Source of the DNA: Treponema porcinum
GTDB taxonomy: Bacteria > Spirochaetota > Spirochaetia > Treponematales > Treponemataceae
Reading direction: 5' to 3'
DNA: 64,000 nucleotides
NCBI RefSeq assembly: GCF_900167145.1
Contig: NZ_FUWG01000006.1
Span: forward strand, 1 to 64,000
Shown here: piece after piece, positions 60,534-64,000 of the stretch
Layout of the letters: the number at the start of each line of letters is the position of its first letter
How positions within the stretch are numbered: position 1 is the first letter of the stretch
Translations under genes and position numbers: made by a program
Notes under the pieces: model-generated
Seen by the model: the letters and a program-made list of their open reading frames with translations, nothing else
Told to the model about the DNA's origin: nothing
Database searches by the model: none

Positions 60534-61307
60534 ATGCGAAACAAAAAAAATAATGAACTTGCCGTCTGCGGTTTTGCGGCGGTGAAAAAGCTTGAAAAAA
60601 ACAATAACGAGCGAATCCGCCGGCTGTATTTTACAAAGGAAGTTGCGCCGCTTTTCGGCGGACTTTGCAAGGCGCTTGCAAAACGCAAGGGAATTTATAA
60701 TCAGGTAAAAGATGAAGAAGAGCTTGTAAAGCTCAGCGGAACGGTTCACCATCAGGGAGTCGTTGCGATGATTTATATGCCGGACATTACGCCGCTTGAT
60801 TCCGACATAACTTCACGATGGGTAGAGAACGGCGAGAATGTCGTTGTCCTTGACCACATAGGAAATGCGAATAATTTTGGCGCAATCGTGCGGAGCGCGG
60901 CGTTTTTCGGCATAAAAAATATTGTCATTCCTGAGGATGAAACGGAAAGTGCCATAACTACAAGTTCCTACAGGATTGCCGAAGGCGGAATGGAATACGT
61001 GCATATTTATTCTGCGCGTTCGCTTGCAAGAATGCTTGAAGTCCTTAAAGGAAATATGGTTCGGATAGGCACTGATCTTGGCGCAAAAAAATCTGCTTCG
61101 GAATTAAAGGCTCTGTGCGGAAAAAAGCCGGCCGTAATCATTCTTGGTAACGAGGAGCGCGGAATAAGCGATGAAGTGCGCAGAAACTGCGATGAACTTG
61201 TAATTATTCCGTTTGCAGGAATGAGCGCAGGCGCAAAGGAGCCGCCTGTAGACAGTCTGAACGTTGCGCAGGCAAGTTCGATTATGTTCTACGAACTGTG
61301 TAAATAA
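60534..61307 (+). CDS. TrmH family RNA 2'-O-methyltransferase
   Basis: A 257-residue SpoU/TrmH-type methyltransferase. LDHIGNANNFGAIVRSAAFFGI (motif 1), AVIILGNEERGISDEV (motif 2) and PFAGMSAGAKEPPVDSLNVAQASSIMFYEL (motif 3) form the knotted AdoMet site. An N-terminal substrate-binding domain (RNKKNNELAVCGFAAVKKL) is consistent with RlmB-like enzymes, so the target is tRNA or rRNA. Four bases separate it from the YfcE gene. Confidence 0.88.
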   Translation: MRNKKNNELAVCGFAAVKKLEKNNNERIRRLYFTKEVAPLFGGLCKALAKRKGIYNQVKDEEELVKLSGTVHHQGVVAMIYMPDITPLDSDITSRWVENGENVVVLDHIGNANNFGAIVRSAAFFGIKNIVIPEDETESAITTSSYRIAEGGMEYVHIYSARSLARMLEVLKGNMVRIGTDLGAKKSASELKALCGKKPAVIILGNEERGISDEVRRNCDELVIIPFAGMSAGAKEPPVDSLNVAQASSIMFYELCK

Positions 61308-61310
61308 TTT

Positions 61311-61886
61311 ATGAAATATCTAATCTGTTCTGACATTCACGGTTCGGAAAGTGCCGCGAGGAAAATCCTGTCGTTTTTTCAGTCGATGGAATGTGACAGG
61401 TTAATCAATTTGGGCGACACGCTTTATCACGGTCCCAGAAATCCGCTTCCTGAGGGGCATAATCCAAAAGGCGCAGCAGATGCGCTGAACGGTATTGCAG
61501 GGAAGATTTTTTCGTGCAGGGGAAACTGCGATGCGGAAGTTGACCAGATGGTGCTTGATTTTCCTACGACAGGCGATTATGTGCAGATTGTTGACGGCGG
61601 AATTACGCTTTTCTGTACGCACGGGCACGTATATGCGCCTTTTATAGGCGGAACTGCGGTTGTGCCGGGAGCAGCGAAGCCTTTGGTGGAAGTGCCGGCA
61701 GTGATTTTCTACGGTCATACGCACGTAAGCACGCTTGAAAAGGCGGAAAACGGCATTATCGTGTGTAATCCGGGGTCTGCCGCACTGCCTAAAGGCGGAA
61801 CAGAAGCAGGATTTGCCATATATGAAAACGGCGAAGTAACGCTTTTTTCTATGAGCGGTAAAAAAATCAAAAGCCTTCGCTTTTAA
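61311..61886 (+). CDS. yfcE: YfcE family phosphodiesterase
   Basis: A 191-residue metallophosphoesterase. The metal ligands are visible as ICSDIHGS, LGDTLYHG, CRGNCD, FCTHGHVYAP and FYGHTHVS, in the usual order. YfcE-type enzymes hydrolyse phosphodiesters, preferring manganese; the physiological substrate is uncertain. It is probably cotranscribed with the TrmH gene. Confidence 0.9.
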   Translation: MKYLICSDIHGSESAARKILSFFQSMECDRLINLGDTLYHGPRNPLPEGHNPKGAADALNGIAGKIFSCRGNCDAEVDQMVLDFPTTGDYVQIVDGGITLFCTHGHVYAPFIGGTAVVPGAAKPLVEVPAVIFYGHTHVSTLEKAENGIIVCNPGSAALPKGGTEAGFAIYENGEVTLFSMSGKKIKSLRF

Positions 61887-62069
61887 AAAATCTGCTTCAA
61901 GGCTGACCGTGCCGGGTAAAAAAGTAAGGGTTGGGAGCGGTGCGTTTTTGAATCACCCATCTTTTTTCCCACTTTTCCGCTTGGTTGAGAAATGATTGTG
62001 AAAAACGTAAAATTAAAAACAGAAGCTTCTCAAAACTTCAGTTTTTTGAAGCGGCTTTGAAAAAGCGAT

Positions 62070-62149
62070 GTTCTAACCTCGCGCTATAACAGCGAGTTAG
62101 AACTTGCAGGTATTTTTGAAAAATCGGCACAGACGAATTTTCAAAAATA
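62070..62149. repeat. Two palindromes upstream of metY
   Basis: GTTCTAAC-c-TCGC pairs with GCGAGTTAGAAC (62070-62103, one bulged base). TATTTTTGAAAA pairs perfectly with TTTTCAAAAATA (62111-62122 and 62138-62149, 15-base loop). The 290-base gap otherwise holds no gene. They may be attenuator hairpins or dispersed repeats. Confidence 0.5.
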
Positions 62150-62176
62150 TCCAATATTTTTTTTCCTGGGGTAATT

Positions 62177-63454
62177 ATGAAAATCGAAACAAAATGTTTG
62201 CATTCCGGCTATAGTCCTAAAAACGGAGAACCGCGCGTTGTGCCTATCGTTCAGAGTACGACGTACCGCTTTGATTCCTGCGATCACGTTGCAGCCCTTT
62301 TTGACAAGCCTACTGAATTTATGTATTCGCGCTTTGCAAATCCTACGTGCGATGCTGTTGAGAAAAAAATTGCTGATATGGAAGGCGGCGTTGGCTGTAT
62401 GCTTACTTCAAGCGGACAGGCGGCAACTCTCTGTTCAATTTTAAATCTTTGTTCTGCCGGCGACAGTTTTATTGCCTCGTCTTCAATTTACGGCGGAACG
62501 ATAAATCTGTTCGGTTTTACGCTCAAAAAGCTTGGAATTGAATGTATCTGGGTTGACGTGAACGCAAGTTATGACGAAATTGTAAAGGCTTTCAAGCCGA
62601 ATACAAAATGCGTTTTTGGCGAAACGATTGCAAATCCGGCACTTACTGTGTTCGACTTTGAAAAATGGGCAAAGGCAGCGCACGCAAATAACGTTCCGCT
62701 TATTGTGGACAACACTTTTGCAACTCCTGTTTTGTGCCGTCCGTTTGAGTGGGGCGCAGACATTGTAATTCATTCAACAACAAAATATATGGACGGACAC
62801 GCAGTTCAAGGTGGCGGTGCGATTGTTGACAGCGGAAATTTTGACTGGGAAGATGCGTACAAGAAGACTCACAAATTTGCCGATATGGTCGAACCTGACG
62901 AAAGCTATCACGGACTTTGCTATGTAAAGGATTTTGGAAAGGCGGCGTATATCGTAAAGGCTCGCACTCAGCTGATGCGGGATTTTGGCTGTTATCCAGC
63001 TGCCCAGAGTGCATTCTACCTGAATATGGGACTTGAAACTCTTGCCGTAAGAATGCCGCGCTACTGCCAGAACGCAAGGACAGTCGCAGAATATTTTAAA
63101 AAGTCTGAAAAAATTGCTTCGGTTTCGTATCCGGGACTTCCGGGCGACCGCTACTATGACCTTGCACAGAAATATCTTCCCGACGGAACAAGCGGCGTAA
63201 TTTCAATCAGCATAAAGGGCGGACGGAGTGCTGCAGTGCGTTTTATGGACGCGCTCCAGCTTGCAAGTGATGAAGTTCACGTTGCGGACATCCGTACCTG
63301 CGTTCTTCACCCTGCAAGCGCAACTCACCGCCAGCTTACGGACGAACAGCTTGTAAAAGCCGGTATTGACGGCGGAATGGTACGGTTCAGCTGCGGCCTT
63401 GAAAATGTGGACGACATCATCGCCGACATAGACCGCGGACTTGCGGCGATTTAA
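62177..63454 (+). CDS. metY: O-acetylhomoserine sulfhydrylase (Cys/Met metabolism PLP enzyme)
   Basis: A 425-residue Cys/Met-metabolism PLP enzyme. ETKCLHSGYSPKNGEPRVVPIVQSTTYRFDS is typical of the N-terminus. SSGQAATLCSILNL binds phosphate, VDNTFATPVLCRPFEWGADIVIHSTTKYMDGH carries the PLP lysine, and HPASATHRQLT is the end of the active site. Length and the D-E-S-Y-H-G-L insertion favour O-acetylhomoserine sulfhydrylase (homocysteine from sulfide) over the smaller gamma-lyases, but lyase activity cannot be excluded. A ribosome binding site-like GGGG precedes it. Confidence 0.85.
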   Translation: MKIETKCLHSGYSPKNGEPRVVPIVQSTTYRFDSCDHVAALFDKPTEFMYSRFANPTCDAVEKKIADMEGGVGCMLTSSGQAATLCSILNLCSAGDSFIASSSIYGGTINLFGFTLKKLGIECIWVDVNASYDEIVKAFKPNTKCVFGETIANPALTVFDFEKWAKAAHANNVPLIVDNTFATPVLCRPFEWGADIVIHSTTKYMDGHAVQGGGAIVDSGNFDWEDAYKKTHKFADMVEPDESYHGLCYVKDFGKAAYIVKARTQLMRDFGCYPAAQSAFYLNMGLETLAVRMPRYCQNARTVAEYFKKSEKIASVSYPGLPGDRYYDLAQKYLPDGTSGVISISIKGGRSAAVRFMDALQLASDEVHVADIRTCVLHPASATHRQLTDEQLVKAGIDGGMVRFSCGLENVDDIIADIDRGLAAI

Positions 63455-63472
63455 CAAAAAAGGAACTGACAG

Positions 63473-63772
63473 ATGGTAAAACACGTAATTTTATGGACAC
63501 TTAAAGAACTTTCTGAAGAAGAAAAAAAGTCGGTAAAAGCCGGAATTAAGAAAGGACTTGAAAATTTGAAAGGAAGAATTCCGGGGCTTTTGGAAATAAA
63601 GGTTGTTACAAACGGACTTCCTGGTTCAACGGCAGATGTAATGCTTGATTCTTTGTTTGAGTCTTATGAAGCACTTAAAGCGTATTCAACTCACCCGGAA
63701 CACGTTGCAGTTGCCGACGAAAAAGTACGTCCGTTTACGGCGGTTCGTTTCTGCCTTGATTTTGAAACGTAA
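63473..63772 (+). CDS. Dabb family stress-responsive A/B-barrel protein
   Basis: A 99-residue single Dabb domain: MVKHVILWTLKELSEEEKKSVKAGIKKGL, then GRIPGLLEIKVV and a STHPEHVAVADEKVRPF segment with the conserved HPxH-like pattern. Such proteins form dimeric barrels; the substrate is unknown. It lies 18 bases after metY with an AGGAACTGAC stretch before the ATG, so it is likely in the same operon. Confidence 0.85.
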   Translation: MVKHVILWTLKELSEEEKKSVKAGIKKGLENLKGRIPGLLEIKVVTNGLPGSTADVMLDSLFESYEALKAYSTHPEHVAVADEKVRPFTAVRFCLDFET

Positions 63773-63781
63773 GGCGCAGGG

Positions 63782-64000
63782 CTAGATTTTGAAACGCTGG
63801 CATACCGCCTGATAAATCAGTTCTACTGCACCTTCTACGCCGAACATTTCTACGTCTATCATAATGTTTCGTCCGTGACGGTCGCCGCGGTTTTTTCCCG
63901 TGACGTAGCGGTAGTAATTGTGGCGGCGGCGGTCAATCTGCTTGATCATCTTCTGTGCGTCTTTTTCGGAAAGACCGTATGCTTCTGCAATGTGCTTTAT
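63782..64000 (-). CDS. Cytidylate-kinase-like protein, C-terminal part
   Basis: The minus-strand frame is open from the window edge to TAG 63782-63784, giving 73 residues of a gene that starts outside. KHIAEAYGLSEKDAQKMIKQIDRRRHNYYRYVTG and NIMIDVEMFGVEGAVELIYQ match the C-terminal half of the cytidylate kinase-like (AAA_26) family. The P-loop is not in the window. These proteins resemble CMP kinase, but their substrate is unproven. It faces the Dabb gene convergently with a ten-base gap. Confidence 0.7.
   Translation of the reverse strand: MKHIAEAYGLSEKDAQKMIKQIDRRRHNYYRYVTGKNRGDRHGRNIMIDVEMFGVEGAVELIYQAVCQRFKI

Noticed and set aside
62041..62176. SAM riboswitch upstream of metY
   Set aside because: The hairpins are simple palindromes; no four-way junction or conserved SAM-riboswitch core was recognised.

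Overview
The window looks like a chromosome segment from a Treponema-like spirochaete (Spirochaetota). This is inferred from gene content: a very large Ig-like/barrel surface protein next to a small barrel protein, a TPR-type signal-peptide protein with a degenerate HD-GYP end, ParA/ParB, DUF763 and an HD-GYP/GNAT fusion. Base composition also shifts sharply between an AT-rich accessory half and a more GC-balanced core half. No rRNA, tRNA or CRISPR array was seen. Species cannot be assigned by eye.

Bases 1 to about 33,800 form a defence and mobile island. It begins with small acetyltransferase and NUDIX genes and gene remnants. A leftward LlaJI/McrBC-like restriction-modification operon follows: C5 methyltransferase, amino-methyltransferase, LAGLIDADG-like protein, McrB-like NTPase, LlaJI-family endonuclease. 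Next is an Mpi-type serine recombinase inside a segment of about 1 kb bounded by a 23-bp inverted repeat, then a rightward module of a small protein, a PLD/DEAD/DUF3427 helicase and a NUDIX hydrolase. After these come a WYL/DJ-1/GyrI-like cluster, an AAA ATPase-nuclease, a TOTE-type primase-helicase, a racemase, a decayed AAA_14/DUF4143 gene, and a type I restriction locus. That locus holds hsdR, an IS3-interrupted gene, an AAA_14 gene, hsdS, a two-gene module of unknown function, rhuM and a broken hsdM.

The most interesting observation is the invertible segment. As written, the C5 methyltransferase frame has no ATG, GTG or TTG before its catalytic motif I. An ATG-led leader at the other end of the segment, 8832 onward, runs in exactly the right frame to supply its start if the segment flips. 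In the present orientation the same leader ends in a TGATG overlap that couples it to the helicase module. A single recombinase could therefore toggle one expression signal between two defence systems. A second observation is a family of short palindromes with three-base loops. They are inserted, sometimes in frame, into several restriction genes, and they accompany the break-up of hsdM.

Bases from about 34,000 to the end are core genome. They encode a class III aminotransferase, an NhaC-type antiporter, a HAD phosphatase, a methyltransferase, ParAB, a Sir2 deacylase, an envelope cluster (2,011-residue Ig-like protein, barrel protein, degenerate HD-GYP protein), a DUF4015-type glycoside hydrolase, and a zinc-uptake operon with a Fur-family regulator and a perfect operator palindrome. 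The rest are an HD-GYP/GNAT protein, DUF763, a TrmH-type methyltransferase, a YfcE phosphodiesterase, MetY, a Dabb protein and the end of a cytidylate-kinase-like gene. Several genes have a -10 box only 5 to 8 bases before the ATG, which suggests leaderless mRNAs.
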